In this document: piece by piece, positions 25,171 to 37,471 of the stretch
Layout of the letters: each line of letters starts with the position of its first letter
Position numbering within the stretch: the stretch's first letter is position 1
Assembly (NCBI GenBank): GCA_031841125.1
Contig: CM063110.1
Span: forward strand, 20,269,626-20,333,625
Reading direction: 5' to 3'
Source of the DNA: Acanthococcus lagerstroemiae
Taxonomy: Eukaryota > Arthropoda > Insecta > Hemiptera > Eriococcidae
Length of the DNA: 64,000 nucleotides
The notes under the pieces: generated by a model
The model's database searches: none
Told to the model about the DNA's origin: nothing
Seen by the model: only the letters and a program-made list of their open reading frames with translations
Position numbers and translations under genes: made by a program

Positions 25171-27189
25171 CCCCCTTGGCTACGGTTTTGGATATTACTA
25201 CTGCTCTTTGAACTCTATCACAGGGCCGTAAGTTGCCAATTTCGGGAGAAAGGGGAAGGGGTAACAAAAATGCCGACTAAAATATAAAAAAATTCTGTTG
25301 TCTTATTTTCCAATGCTACTAGAATGTGTCAAGTGTTGCCTTTTCAAATAACATTAGAACGGAGTATGACTCGTTCCTCCTCCATAACCCTCATCGCTTC
25401 TCTAGAATCCTGCCCTTTTGCTGACCATAGACAAAAACCATCTTGTGTGCACAAACTTTGTTAAAATATTAAACTGGGAAGTTTTGCTGCCTCGTCATGT
25501 TGAGGCCCCCCTCACTCAAGTAGCAGTCTCGACGTCTGTTCGACGCTTCGCGTCTGTTTGTCAGGATGAGAATTCTTAGAGTAAGCACTTTCGAGTTTTT
25601 TTAGAACCCCTTTTCCCTTATCGATTTTAATAAACTACAAAAAAATTCCTGCAAATTCTAGTGTCCTTTCGCTTTATTATAGAAAAGGTTCTGGCATTTT
25701 GAACAAAAATATGTTTCTGTAGCCCTTGATTAGGTTAGAATACTGTTTTCTCAGATTTCAGTAGCCTATATACGGTACTGATCAAGAGTACGATAGTTTA
25801 GCTCCACAATCTGGGTCAATGGCCCCGGCTCGTGGCTCCAAAAGAGAAGGAGGGTTTGAATAATACGAGTAAAACTGGAAGATAATGATTGATTTATATG
25901 TTTTCGAGGTTGATGAACTTGATTTCGAGGGTGGTTTTACATCCGACCCTTATGTACACTAACGACGGGCAAGACCAAATACATTGTCATTTTTCGAGAT
26001 GGCACCTCATTCATTGGTTTTTGAATGTTACCAAACTCGATTCTGGGAGTGATTTTTGAATCTGACCATTAGGTACCTTCAAAGGGGAGTAGGTCCCGAA
26101 ACTGAGTCATAACGAGCATATTTTTAACGACATTTCATTGCCTTCTTCTGATTAGTTATCTGTTTCTATTCTCATTTTTCATATTTCCATTAATCATGTT
26201 GTGCTCTCAGAGTTGTGTTTGTTGGTAAAAGACGACAAGAAAGAAGAGTTGAGCCACGATGTGTGTTCATCATAATTATTATTTTTTTTTCAACTGTTAA
26301 AAGAACTTGGGAAAGAAACATAAAAACGATTAAAGCCGGCAAACTTTTATTTCAAGCCTGGATATACGATCCCGTCTGAGCTGCGACCTATCCGATCGAA
26401 GAGTGTTAAAAAAATAAAACATTCTACACTTACTAGGTCTGGTAACTTCGACAAGGTTCATTAACACAGTAGAAGGCCGGCGCGATTCTGAATCCAAGAC
26501 TAACTGGCATAGATTCCAAATTCCCTTCTTGTGGGTCGGCGTCTGCAACAAATACAATACCATGTTACAATAATCGAGATAACGGTTCAAGCCTTTTTTT
26601 TATTTTATTTATTATTATTACATCATAAATGAGATAATGATCCCAAGATGGGAGCTTATGAGTCGTGATTCGTGAACAGAAACCGTGTGTAACGTTTGTC
26701 GTTATAATCGGATACACTATGAGTGATCCCAGTAAACATTTTATTCCGAATTATAAAATACTAGACTGGCTCGCTGCCTAATAGGCCTATAATTTCTTTC
26801 GCGAAACTTACGCGAAGCGTAAAGGGGAAAAAAATATCGAAATGAACTCGTTGCCAAGTACGTAAGCTTTGCTGTCGTAATCCGTCTACCTGAAATGAGG
26901 ATCTAAAAATTAATGACCGGTCGGAAGCCCACGTTAAAAAGTTGCTGAACTCGGGCACACAAAAGTGAAAAGCCTACTTTTATGCTGCACTCAAATGTTG
27001 GTATTGCGTTTACTTAAAAACAAAATAATTAAAAATAAGGTGCGTTACTAATGTAACATTATTTCAGAGTTGAGTAACTGAAAGGCTAACGTAGTTCCGC
27101 TGCAGAGCATAATCGAATTTCTTGTATAGGACTTGAATTAGAACTTTAACTGCACACCTGAGTATATCATTCAATTCGGCTACGGGTGT
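25171..27189. other. Unassigned sequence, no gene seen
   Basis: No coding feature was recognised. About 26.3-27.1 kb is higher-complexity sequence with CG dinucleotides (ACGCGAAGCGTAAAGGGG near 26,811). An 86-codon minus frame at 26,330-26,590 has no family resemblance. Confidence 0.4.
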
Positions 27190-29665
27190 GCCTGTTGATG
27201 GCCATTTCGCCACTTACCCCAAGTTGGAAGTTTGAGTCGAAATTAGTACCATAATTTTATACCTACTCCTTTTGTACCATTTTGTACAGTTATTCCCAAA
27301 TTTTTCATTCACCCGTTTCCTAAGAAATCAACTGAATCTGTAGGGAAGGAGAGAGGAGGCTCCCAAAGCAGAATTCTGGGTCGACATTGGTATCATAATT
27401 TTGCACTCATTTTGTACCATTAAATATCGTCGTTCCTAAATTTTGTACTCAAAGAAATATTGGCAAATTCAGATGGAGTTTTGGGGAAATGTTACCTCAA
27501 GTGAGAATTCTGGGTCGAAATCGATACCGTATTCCTGAATTTTGTACTCGCCTGGTTCCGGAGGTACTAGGCTGATTCTGTTCGAGGCGGAGACTGTAAA
27601 AATGTTAATCTCCCAATATGGGATTTTGAATCAACATTGATGCTACACTTTTGCACTCATTTTGTACAATTACGTACCGATTTTCTCACGTTTTTTGCTC
27701 AACCTTCTCCCGAAATATTAGCAGATTCAATTGGCAGGAGGGCATTGGGAAAATGCTACTTCAAATTGGAATCTCAAATCGAAGTAAGTACGTATATTAT
27801 ATTTCTATACTAATTTTGTACTATTCTATACAGTTATTTGTGAATTTTATAATTAACCTTTTTCCAAAATATTAGCCGATTTGCAAATTCAGTGCGAGGG
27901 CGGGTAGCGGGGTTGGAGCTGAATAAATTCTAACCTACCATGTTGAAATTTCGAATGTTAAAATTGGTAACATAATTTTGTATCATTTTGAACAGTAATT
28001 CTCAATTCTTATACTCTCCCTTCCTCAAAAAATATTAGCAAATTAGGTTGGAAGGAGGAGCGTAGAAAATTTTACTGACAAATGAGAGTTTTTAGAAAAA
28101 ATAGGAACCATATAATTTTGGACTGATTTAATGATATTTTGTACGTTATTCCCAATCTTGTAAAATTATTCCTCCTGATATCAGCCGATGCTCTTTTGAA
28201 GCGACGGAAAGCAGGTGGGGGAGTGCCAATCTTTCAAATTGGAATTTCGGATCGAAATTGGTGCTGCTATTTTATATGAATTTTGTACAAATGAAGGGTA
28301 AAGAATCAAAACTCACATTTGCTATTTTACTCCAAGGGCGCAAATAGGCAAGACGGGTGCAGGAATATCTTTGCTGTGCCTGTGAACGTGGAGTATGTTA
28401 TACATATCGCACATTCACAGGCGCAGCAAAGATATTATTCCTGCACCCGTGTACAGTATTTTGCCTATTTGCACCCTTGAAGTAAAATGGCAACTGTGAG
28501 TTTTGTTTCTTTACCCCTCAAATACGTACCGTTTCCCCAAATTTTGAACTCAACTCTCCTACTTCCTCATCCGAGCACCTCATCCTCGTTGAGTCCGATG
28601 CAGTTCCTCGGCACTCCGGCGTTTTACAAGAGTGTCGCATTAGCAACATCAATGGTAGTTTTGATATATTCCTAAAAAAAAACAAACTTAGTTATACTAG
28701 AGAAATGTTATGCCTAAGGGGAAATTTCAGGTGAAAATTGAGACAGTCATTTTATACTTATGTTGTAACATTTTTCACGATTATTCCCGAATCCTGTACT
28801 CATTCTTTTATTGAGATATGACTCTGTTTTGAAGGAACAGGATCAGGAAAAATGACTATCCACCAAATGGAATTTCGGGTCGATATTGTGCTAAAATTTT
28901 GTTCTCATTTTGAACTATTTTATACGGGCATTCTCAAACTGTATACTCAACTTCTACCCAAAATATCAATAAATGCATTTGGGACGCTGGAAGAATGCAA
29001 CCACCAAGTGGGAATTTCAAGCCAAAATTGGTACCTTAATTTTGTACTAATTTTTCACTCATCCTTTTTCACTGCTATTAGCTGATGTTTGGGAGGCTGA
29101 GAAATGCTAACTGCGAGTACTATGTTGAGATTCTGGGTCGAAATTGATACCCTAATTTGGCACTTGAGTTGTACCATTTTACAATGTCTTCCTCAAATTT
29201 TTTACTCAACTATCTCCCGAAATATTAGCAAGTTCAGTTGGGAGGCGGAGAAATGCCCCCCCCCCCGTGGAAATTGCTGCTAGTGTAATTAATTTTGTCT
29301 CATTTTTTCGATTTTATACAGTTTTTCCGAATATTTTCCCAAGATGTTAGTTAATTCGGTCGTTTTGGGGTTGGAGAGCTGGAGAAACGTTCACTTCTAC
29401 AAGCGAAAATTTTTGGTTGAAATTGGATCTATAATTTTTTTCCTTATTTTGTATCATTTTTGTACCTTTGTATTGCACTACCTCCTAAAATACGAGTATT
29501 AGCAAAATCAGTTTTTTTCTTGAGTGGCGGAGGGGGGCTAGAAAAATTCTACCTTTGAGTGAAAATTTTGGTTCGAAATTGGTACTATAATTTCGTAATT
29601 ATATCGGTCATTTTGCACTCTCATTCCTAAATTTTCAACTTAATCCCTTGCCGAGGTATTTGACC
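27190..29665. repeat. Large diverged tandem array, unit about 130-150 bp, interrupted by a MITE
   Basis: The phrase GGTCGAAATTGGTACCATAA, followed by TTTTGTACTCATTTTGTACC, recurs in variants near 27,235, 27,381, 27,514, 27,630, 27,779, 27,960, 28,095, 28,253, 28,730, 28,878, 29,020, 29,137, 29,413 and 29,573. A second phrase, CCCGAAATATTAGCAAATTC, sits at a constant offset. About 15 units are visible. The gap between 28,290 and 28,520 is filled by a foldback MITE inserted into the array. Confidence 0.75.
28292..28520. mobile_element. Foldback MITE, family A copy 1
   Basis: The ends are inverted repeats: TGAAGGGTAAAGAATCAAAA on the left, and TGAGGGGTAAAGAAACAAAA when the right end is read on the opposite strand. 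Pairing continues inward through ACTCACATTTGCTATTTTAC and GCAAATAGGCAA to a central hairpin around GCAGGAATATCTTTGCTG. Nearly the whole 229 bp can therefore fold into one stem. A second copy is at 45,640-45,878. It has no coding capacity. No clean target-site duplication was found, so the superfamily is unassigned. It lies inside the tandem array at 27.2-29.7 kb and is younger than that array. Confidence 0.82.
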
Positions 29666-32649
29666 TAGAATCTACTAAGGGGCAGGTTGACACGATGTAA
29701 ATAAATGCTGAAAATTAGCAATGCAATCTTAATTTTATCCTCTGAAATACACACTTTTATACAGGCAAAATTCCAAAATTTATGCGTCAAAATTTGTCTT
29801 TATTACTCGTTAAGACTTACCACTTTTCAAGACTCATTCGGCAATTTATTTTGTTCAGTACTTATCCAACCCCAAAGAAGACTTGTTTAGACATTTTAGC
29901 CTCTCTCAGACCCTGATAAGATTAGAAGTGGTTCAGTTTCAGACGAGGGTTAAGCTCATGAGGCTCATTTAGACTTATAAGAGAGCATCATAAGCGGTGG
30001 CTATAAGTCAGCTGTGGGGGCGCTTCATTCATCCTATATTCAATTAGGAAGTTAATATCGTTTTATTCCCCCTAAAAGTTGATATCCTATTTATTTAGTT
30101 ATTGCTATTCTTCTGATATTACACTCGACTTGTCAAGCACTACCATCTCCCATCTCGAAATTACTTTAGAACCTACTGTTCACCCATTATGGGATTCTTT
30201 TTTAAATTTCCCCCTACAAAGACACTTCGTCGCCTGCGGAAAGCGTCAATACTCAATCAACCCCCTCCCCCTCTAGCAATCCTAAATATTCTTCGATAAC
30301 ATTATAGACTACTGTGTTCTTACACGAACAGGAACAAGAGTTCATATTTTGAAAAAACAATTTTCTTTCATTTTAACATTTTACTCTTTCCCTAGCATCA
30401 TAAGTGACACTTAAGGGATGAATCTAACCATAAATATTTGAATTTCGCTGATGTACAAATGCAGATACGATAAAACATTATAATCGCATAATTGACTTTC
30501 AAGATTCGATTGTAACATATCAGCAGGCCCCCTGAACTTGATAAATACTAGTATCTCGAGAGGGGATTGCGTAAAAAAACTTGGAAAAGCTGGTACAAAA
30601 TGGTGAGAAATGAGTAAAATATTATGATACCGACGTCTACAGGGAATTTCAACTTGAAGAGAGGGTCTGACGAAATGGACCATATAGTGATAGTTTTTCA
30701 GTTTACTCTTACTTTGTAACCCCTTTCCACGAGTCTGTTAGGTGTTTCCTTTTACGAGAGTCGCAGAATTCAGTCCTTTTGTGTCCCCGATTTACCTACT
30801 CCACATTTGAACAGGGCAACCAAACTCGAGGAAAAAGTTATACGAGTGCACGGCGACCGGCGACAATCCGCTAAAAACAGCACAGCCCTGAAAATGGGCG
30901 ATATTTTTATTTAATTTTCCGGAAAGGTGACGGGGGCTACGTAGGCAGGGCTGCCGAGTGTTATTCTCGAAGAGTTAAGCTCGTAATACGATTACACGTT
31001 AAAGGAATATACAGTTTTTGTTGCGGAGACATTTTTTACTAGAGTTAAAAAGTATATTGGAGCGGCGGATCGAGCCACGCCGGTTTAATAGAGGAAATAT
31101 AATAGCTATTTATTATTAGAGATACTAAAACCGTCAAGAACACTTGTTGGCGGTGTAACCGAGGTAATAAAAAAGTAAAGGCAGCGAAGAAATTTGTATA
31201 ATATTCATTTATCGCTTCAGATTTTTCTCCTTTTCGCCCTCTGGTCGGATAAATTACCTTTTTGAATTGGTCTTTCGTTTGTAATATTCATCGTACGAGT
31301 ATACGTAACAGCCCTTCTGATGCGTTCACTTATGTGATTAGATTGCTGATATTCAGATATCCGGTGAGATGGCGCGAATATGGTAACGGTAGACATTACA
31401 AGGGGTTAATTTGGTGGCATGAATGGCAAATAGCACAGGGTGATTCGAAAAAATGTGAATACTATTTGGCCATTTTTAGCTAATGGTGCACGTCCGTTTC
31501 GAATGATCGGAGCTGATTACTCTCTTCTTTTTATAACGCCAATATACATTCGTTTTATTTGAATATGCCGGAAAAACGAATTTAAGGTAGGCTTACCTCT
31601 CCCCAGAGATGAAAGGGAAACATGTTTGCATACTTTTCACGTCATTTCAATGTCCGCCGCCCCCTCCATTTCAAAACTGCGATTATAAGTTACACCAATA
31701 GTTGGTACTTCGCTGATGTATGCTAAAAGACTCACTTATTTCGTCAGTATTCCACCCCTTCACTCAGATTTCGCGGTGGAGTCCAGCGAATTAGTACCCC
31801 ATTCCGAATTTTGGGTTGAAAAGTACATAAATAGTCAGTATTTCGTTAGATTGAATTCCCTTCCTAAGTAGTCGTACGTATACACTCTAGTATGGTCCTT
31901 ATTTTCGAACATTCGAATTTTAATGAAGTGACCTCCATCCCAAATCGGTTCCAATAAAATAAAATAAATTGTGCTAGATCGGATAAGAGGAACTCGTACC
32001 GAGAACCCCCCCCCCATTTTATTTATTTTTTCAACCTGTAATATCGCTAAAGGAATCCGAAAATCTTTGGTGCCAAAACTTTATTTTATCATGAAATCGG
32101 CAAAAAAGTTTCGTCGTCAAGGACTATAAGATCTGATTTTTTTCAACTGATATACTAGTAACTAGAGTCTTAATGTCCTGAACTTTTGCACTAATGACAA
32201 TTTTGAAACTCGACAAGGTAGACAATTTCCCGCTTTTCCAATACTTCTAACTGATGCTTCAATCCCCCCCCCTCCACTGAAGACCTGAAGGAAATGTTGC
32301 TAGTGGATAGCATTGTGTGCGGTGCCAGATTCCGACGAAATTCACCCTCAGCCTGAGATAAATCGAGAAGCACCCACTCCCTCTCAACTACCAAGAACCT
32401 TTTTGCTCGTTTAATAAATTTCGTTTTTTTTTTGTTTTTTTTTCCTTTCCGTTCTCTTCCTTCATTTATTATTCTGTTTGATTACTTTCTGATAACTTTT
32501 TTTTCTGGGCGCTGCGCTGCAGAGCATTTTGCTCTACGCTTATGCGCTTCTCCAACACATTTGGTAACTTCAATAGCTACAGAAAATTTGTACAAGTGGA
32601 AAGATTTTTGATATTTTCATGTCTTTGCTTTAGCACACAAAAAAATTTC
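29666..32649. other. Unassigned sequence, no gene seen
   Basis: Chance-length frames only (up to 90 codons). About 30.8-31.5 kb has higher-complexity sequence with CG dinucleotides (GCGGCGGATCGAGCCACGCC near 31,060). C runs lie near 32,005 and 32,264. Confidence 0.4.
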
Positions 32650-33300
32650 AGCACCTGTAACGCTCCCCTGACATGAATTTAATGGTTGACATTTCCATGG
32701 AAATTTATTTTCATTTCTTCCAGCCATCCCCGACACGAAGCTAGTCCGTATGATTTAGCTCTTCATGATGACAATTCAGTTTAGTGGTTGATATTTCCAT
32801 GGAAATTGCTATTAACAACACGGCTGCAGACTGCGGTCACGCATCAACAATTTCCTTATTTCTTGTCGAGAGTCAAGATGTGTGCTTTTTTGCAGGCCCT
32901 CCTCGAGGAATAAGGTTACTTGTTTTCTCTTCTCGTTTCCAGTTCAGTTCACAGTTCAACTCAGTGGTGCGTACTGCATGAAGCTAATCCGTATGATTTT
33001 GCTTTTCATGGTCACAAGTCAGTTCACAGTATTCAGTTCAATGGTCCACATTTCCATGGAAACTTTTATTACTTCCAGTCATCTTCAGTATTTAATTTAG
33101 CATTTTATATACTTTTACTACTGGGTATACTTGAGAAAAATCCGTACCGCTCCCTCGACACACTCCCCCCGACACGCTCCTGGTCCATATTTCCATGGAA
33201 ATTATTTTTAGTATTTTATATTTAGTATTTTATATGCTTTTACTACTGGGTATGCTTGGGCGAAAACCGTAACGCTCCCCCGACAATCGAGACATGAAAA
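32650..33300. repeat. Repeat units carrying a TTTCCATGGAAA palindrome
   Basis: ATTTCCATGGAAAT (last base variable) occurs four times, at 32,691, 32,793, 33,050 and 33,189, in similar contexts (GGTTGACATTT, GGTTGATATTT, GGTCCACATTT, GGTCCATATTT). Companion phrases also recur: CGTAACGCTCCCCCGACA-like (near 32,658, 33,145, 33,268), TTTTACTACTGGGTATACTT-like (near 33,112 and 33,238) and GAAGCTAGTCCGTATGATTT-like (32,739 and 32,981). This is a short run of imperfect, rearranged units. The open frames of 65-101 codons here are repeat-derived. Confidence 0.65.
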
Positions 33301-33460
33301 TTCGGACTTAAACCTAAGTTGCAGGTGTTGACAACACTGTCAGTATTTTCATTGTATTCTTATCAGTTTGGGGTGATTACCCCAAACTGATAACAATATC
33401 CCGCCTGCCTGCAAAACGTTTGCCTACGGTAGCGCTACCTAGGTGAGGTTTAAGTCCGAA
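33301..33460. mobile_element. Foldback element with 15-bp TIRs and an internal perfect hairpin
   Basis: Terminal inverted repeats TTCGGACTTAAACCT (33,301-33,315) and its exact complement (33,446-33,460). A perfect internal hairpin has arms TTATCAGTTTGGGGT at 33,360-33,374 and 33,379-33,393 with a GATT loop; the stem extends with one mismatch. A 12-bp palindrome GGTAGCGCTACC lies near 33,428. It is non-coding and about 160 bp. No target-site duplication was recognised. Confidence 0.6.
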
Positions 33461-33599
33461 TGCTCTCCTGTGGTTGCAGATCCGTCTGCGACATGTCACT
33501 ACTGTTTACATAGTTAATTTTCGTTTATGTGCCAAAATTTCAACAAATTGTAGGTCCTCTAGAAACGATTCTGAAAAAACACGCACGATGGACTTTTCT

Positions 33600-34875
33600 G
33601 CGTTAATTTATGACCCTCTGTGGCACTTATAGACTTGTTTAAGATTTAGTGGCTGTTCAAGACTTGTGTGAGACTTCATAGACATTTCTAAATGTTATGT
33701 TATATTCCTTGAATACACGTGACTCATTTGAAACTCTTCCAGTTCCTTGCAATCTGGTTTAAGACCTAGGGTCGGGATAATGAGACGGCGGGAGGGGACG
33801 GGAGAAGATGATATTCTCTAATCATTTTCCAAACCATTATTTTCATTCGTTTTTGTATTTATAGTATTATCACGCCCGTTATTTGGCAAATTTACGCTTC
33901 ACATCCCTCCTATTGTCTCAAAAGTTTTGCAAGGGCCTTGGTGTCAGACTTACTTCAAATTCTGTATGGCTCCTAGGAACTTTTTTAAGGCTTTTCCAAA
34001 ACTGATTCAAATTTTTTCAGACTATTCCAAAAAGGTTCGATACTTTTTCACACATGTTTTACACCCCTTTAATAGGATTGAACAGTATATAAGACTCTTC
34101 AAAATGCTTCAAGTCTCTTGCGTAAACTGGTTCAAGAACCGTCCTAACATTCTCCGGTAATACTTTCGAAACATCGTTAAGATTTTTCTTGATTTGCTTA
34201 TCGAGAATTTTCAAGCATCTTCAAGACTTATTCAAGACACACTAAAAATGTGAATAGGGGTGTACAGAAGGACAGTAAATTTTCGATCATCCTTCGCGGT
34301 CAAGAAATTGCATTTTACGAATAAATTCTTTGCCAAATTCTCAACACTTTTCGCGCTTCTTCATGACTTTGCCACTCAATAAAATTCCTGGGTATGCTAC
34401 TAATTGTTCAAGACTTCTTTAGACTTTTTGAGACCCATTTGATATTAGTTCAGATTCTTCTAGAATTGTTTCCAAGTTTCTAGTAGACTTGCTTTTTCAG
34501 AGTTGAACTTATTTTAAAGTCTGCATGGTTTCCAGACTTGGCTGAAACTCTGTAAGACTACTCAGAAGTTCTCTTAAACTAGTTAAGGCTCGTTTATTTT
34601 TCTTTCAGACATTTTTAAACTTATTAAAATTCTCTCTAAAAACTCTTGAAGACATTTTCAAAACTAACTCATCTTTCAAGACCCATTTATGATGCGTTAG
34701 GACTTCTTAAAACTTTTCTAGACATGCTCAATGTTATTTCAAAGAGGTTATCCAGAATTCTGTTAGACTTGTTGAAGACTTTTCATGACACAGCCAAGAG
34801 GGTGTAAGATTCTTCAGGAGAGATTAAGTATTAAGACATTCTTAAACCTGTTCATTTAGCATAAATTACAGAGGT
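33600..34875. repeat. Long degenerate AAGACTTGTTCAAGAC-type array
   Basis: Variants of AAGACTTNTTCAAGACTT recur throughout (near 33,634, 33,656, 34,218, 34,408, 34,640, 34,675, 34,765), interspersed with TTAAAACT and TTGAGACCC variants. This is the same word family as 61-480 (opposite strand) and 59.33-59.46 kb. No coding content. Confidence 0.55.
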
Positions 34876-35124
34876 TCTTTCAGACTTGTCTATCTTGAAA
34901 CAAATAATAACGGTTTTTGTAATAGTTTCACGGTTCTGCTGCAGGACAGATACATCCGTAGCGTCATTGTCTAGTTACTCTACTTGTACGTTGCGCTATT
35001 AGGAGTTGATCACATGTTTCAATTTTACCCGGAAAATATTTATTTTTAAGAACAAATGAAGAGAATTAAATTTATGCAACCCTAGAATTTCACTTCAGCT
35101 TGGGGCACAAGGAACGAAAAAATC

Positions 35125-35366
35125 ACTACAGTTCTTGTATTATCGGCGTTTTATGATTTATAAAATCTGCAATTTACAAATACAGTTTCGGGGGAAATCC
35201 ATGGAAATTGGCAAATGGCAATATTCAGCGAAGTATTTCGTTCTAACAAAGTCATCTAATCGGAATAATATACAAATATCAAAATTTGTTTTAAAATTAG
35301 GAAGGTGTTTGAACAGGTGGCAGACTGCAGAAATCATAAAACGCAGATAACACAAGAATTACAGTA
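35125..35366. mobile_element. Inverted-repeat element (MITE-like), about 240 bp
   Basis: The left end TTCTTGTATTATCGGCG, followed by TTTTATGATTT (35,132-35,159), pairs with the right end. Read on the opposite strand, the right end is TTCTTGTGTTATCTGCG, followed by TTTTATGATTT (ending at 35,358). That is about 28 bp with two or three mismatches, with weaker pairing beyond. Both strands are open for 65-71 codons across the element, which follows from its composition rather than coding. No confident target-site duplication was found. Confidence 0.65.
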
Positions 35367-35726
35367 ATTTTTTGGTTCATTGTATACTTATCGGAAGTAA
35401 AATTTTATGCTGCATATTTTTATTTATTTTTTTTCATTGTTCCGTAAAAACTAATATTTTTGAGTAAAATCGAGGATTATGACTCCGCTTTCATATAACG
35501 TGAGGTATTAAGTAGATAGTGTGTCTTGATTGTGACGCCATCTGACGGGATAAATCAGCTCAAAAGTTTTTCGGAACACGAAATTTTTACATCATTTAGT
35601 TGACGAGTTGCAGCATTTGGTTATGCATCGCTTTGATCGAAACTACTTATTAATAGTATGCCTTGCTACATGTATCTTGAAAACTTCTTAATGCCTTCTC
35701 CGAAATATGATCCTCACACAGAGGCA

Positions 35727-36034
35727 GGAAACATGGTCTTCATCCCCGTCGAAGCTCCTTCCTAGTAAACCATTAGCCCTCTTCCTCCAGCAGAACTGAA
35801 TCCATCCTCACTCGCCTGAGAATAGGTCACGCCATATTGACCGACTTCTTTCCCCTGTCGGGCCTAGAGCCTACTACCTGTTCCTTTTGTCACTTCCGAA
35901 GACCCATGCACTCACTGTGTCCCACATACTTTGCGTTCGATCTTCTCATTACCCGATCTCTTATGCCCTCAATCCCTCACATCCAGCCTGTACTTCTCTT
36001 CCTCACCAACCTTGACATCCTACACCCCCTGTAA
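35727..36034 (+). pseudogene. Jockey-like non-LTR retrotransposon, C-terminal fragment
   Basis: One plus frame encodes ESILTRLRIGHAILTDFFPL, then PTTCSFCHFRRPMHSLCP, then a leucine-rich tail ending at a stop at 36,034. The LTRLRIGH motif followed by a CCHC knuckle is the familiar end of Jockey-clade ORF2, just after RNase H. The knuckle is eroded to C-x2-C-x6-H-x2-C, and the region N-terminal to it is out of frame or unrecognisable. Reverse transcriptase and endonuclease are absent. It lies 1.4 kb from the next element cluster. It is the same broad family as the copies at 17.9 and 39.4-40.3 kb but not obviously the same subfamily. Confidence 0.72.
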
Positions 36035-37462
36035 TCCACCAAATTATACGGTACATAAACGTTAGTGCAACTAGTGCCAAACATTTAGGTATCAGAATTT
36101 CACGATTTGAAATGCGTAATTCTTCTACTCTAAATAAGGAGATACGTTCGAGGAAAAATGATATGCAGCCTTACAGAATATTTGCCTTTTAATAATGACG
36201 TTGCTATATGAATCTACCCAGATTACCAATATGCATTGTACACATGAACTACAAATAGGATAGTTTCAAATCGCTCGATAACTCGCAGGAAAATGGAACC
36301 GATACATATTTACAAATATTAGCTCGCATACGCCAGTCACGTATTCTCCTAAACTCGCTTACATACACGACAAAAAGTCCCCTTGTACTCGATAACCGAT
36401 AAAACCCCATAATTTCATTAGCTTCCGCTATATTGTCGGGTGTGTGAAGTTGAAATTTGCGAATCTGGATCGCAACCTCGGCAGTTCCAGCGCCAATAAC
36501 GCCGAAGTTATCGAAATTCGATTAGTTATCGATTAGAGTGAAAATTTTTAATACCCCCGAATCTGAATTTTCGAATAATCAATTCGGGGCATAGGGTAGA
36601 AAAACGAGTACTCGCATTTGTTTTTTTTTTCTGTCAGTTAAATCAAGCCTTGTCTCTTCTCCCTCTATTTTTTTTTTTTTTTTTTTAAATAAAATATTTG
36701 TAATTTAGTTAAAAACACATGGAACGATTCTCACAGTGCGAGTGCCCCAGAAAAATTAATGGCATATATCGTTCATTCGGTGGCGAATAAAAACAAATGA
36801 AAGGGAACCGTGTTTCGAAGCGTACGTTCAGAATATATTTTAACGATGTGTACGTAAAAGGGCCTAAAGGGATAAGTCGTGAAAGTTTAGACGATACAAT
36901 CAGACCAAGCACCCTTTGGCTCGTTATTCACTCAGTCGTAATTTTTATATTGGTCATTTAAATGGATAGATTTTAATTATCTTCGTTAAGTGTCGCTACG
37001 ACGAGTATATTATTGTTTCGACAATCACGTTTTTGCACGAGTATGTAGGCTACAAACGCGCTTATGGCGCTCTTTGAACCGTTTCAGCACTATAGCCTTT
37101 GCAGGGTACTTCATTTGATCAGCATTCGAATCTTAGCGGAAGCAATCACCCGGGGCTACCGACCACAGACGTTCGTCATTTTACCCATTTTGGAGGTAGG
37201 AGTCAAAAATGGAAGAGTCTGTCAATAGAAATTGAAGGCAGTTTAATTTAGGGATTGGCGCGAGGTTTTCTTGAATTCGCCCTATTTGAAATCTTGATTG
37301 TAATTGCGAGGCAGTGAAAAACTGAAATAAGACTCGCCGGAGCACCGGTCCAAATAATTCTGAAATTGGCTCTGGCTTTTGGTAGTTGTTCAGTCGAAAT
37401 ACCGACATATGGGCCTTTCTCTAGAAATTGAGAATATTTCGTTACCAGCAAATTCTGACCCC
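36035..37462. other. Unassigned higher-complexity sequence, no gene seen
   Basis: This is mostly non-repetitive with many CG dinucleotides, plus a T run of about 19 at 36,668-36,686. Open frames of 67-84 codons on the minus strand show no family. It is a candidate for constrained non-coding DNA, by composition only. Confidence 0.4.
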
Positions 37463-37471
37463 TTTTGGGTT

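Noticed and set aside
25218..25440. Possible hAT element starting CAGGGCCGTAAGTTGCC
   Set aside because: No matching right end or duplication could be found.
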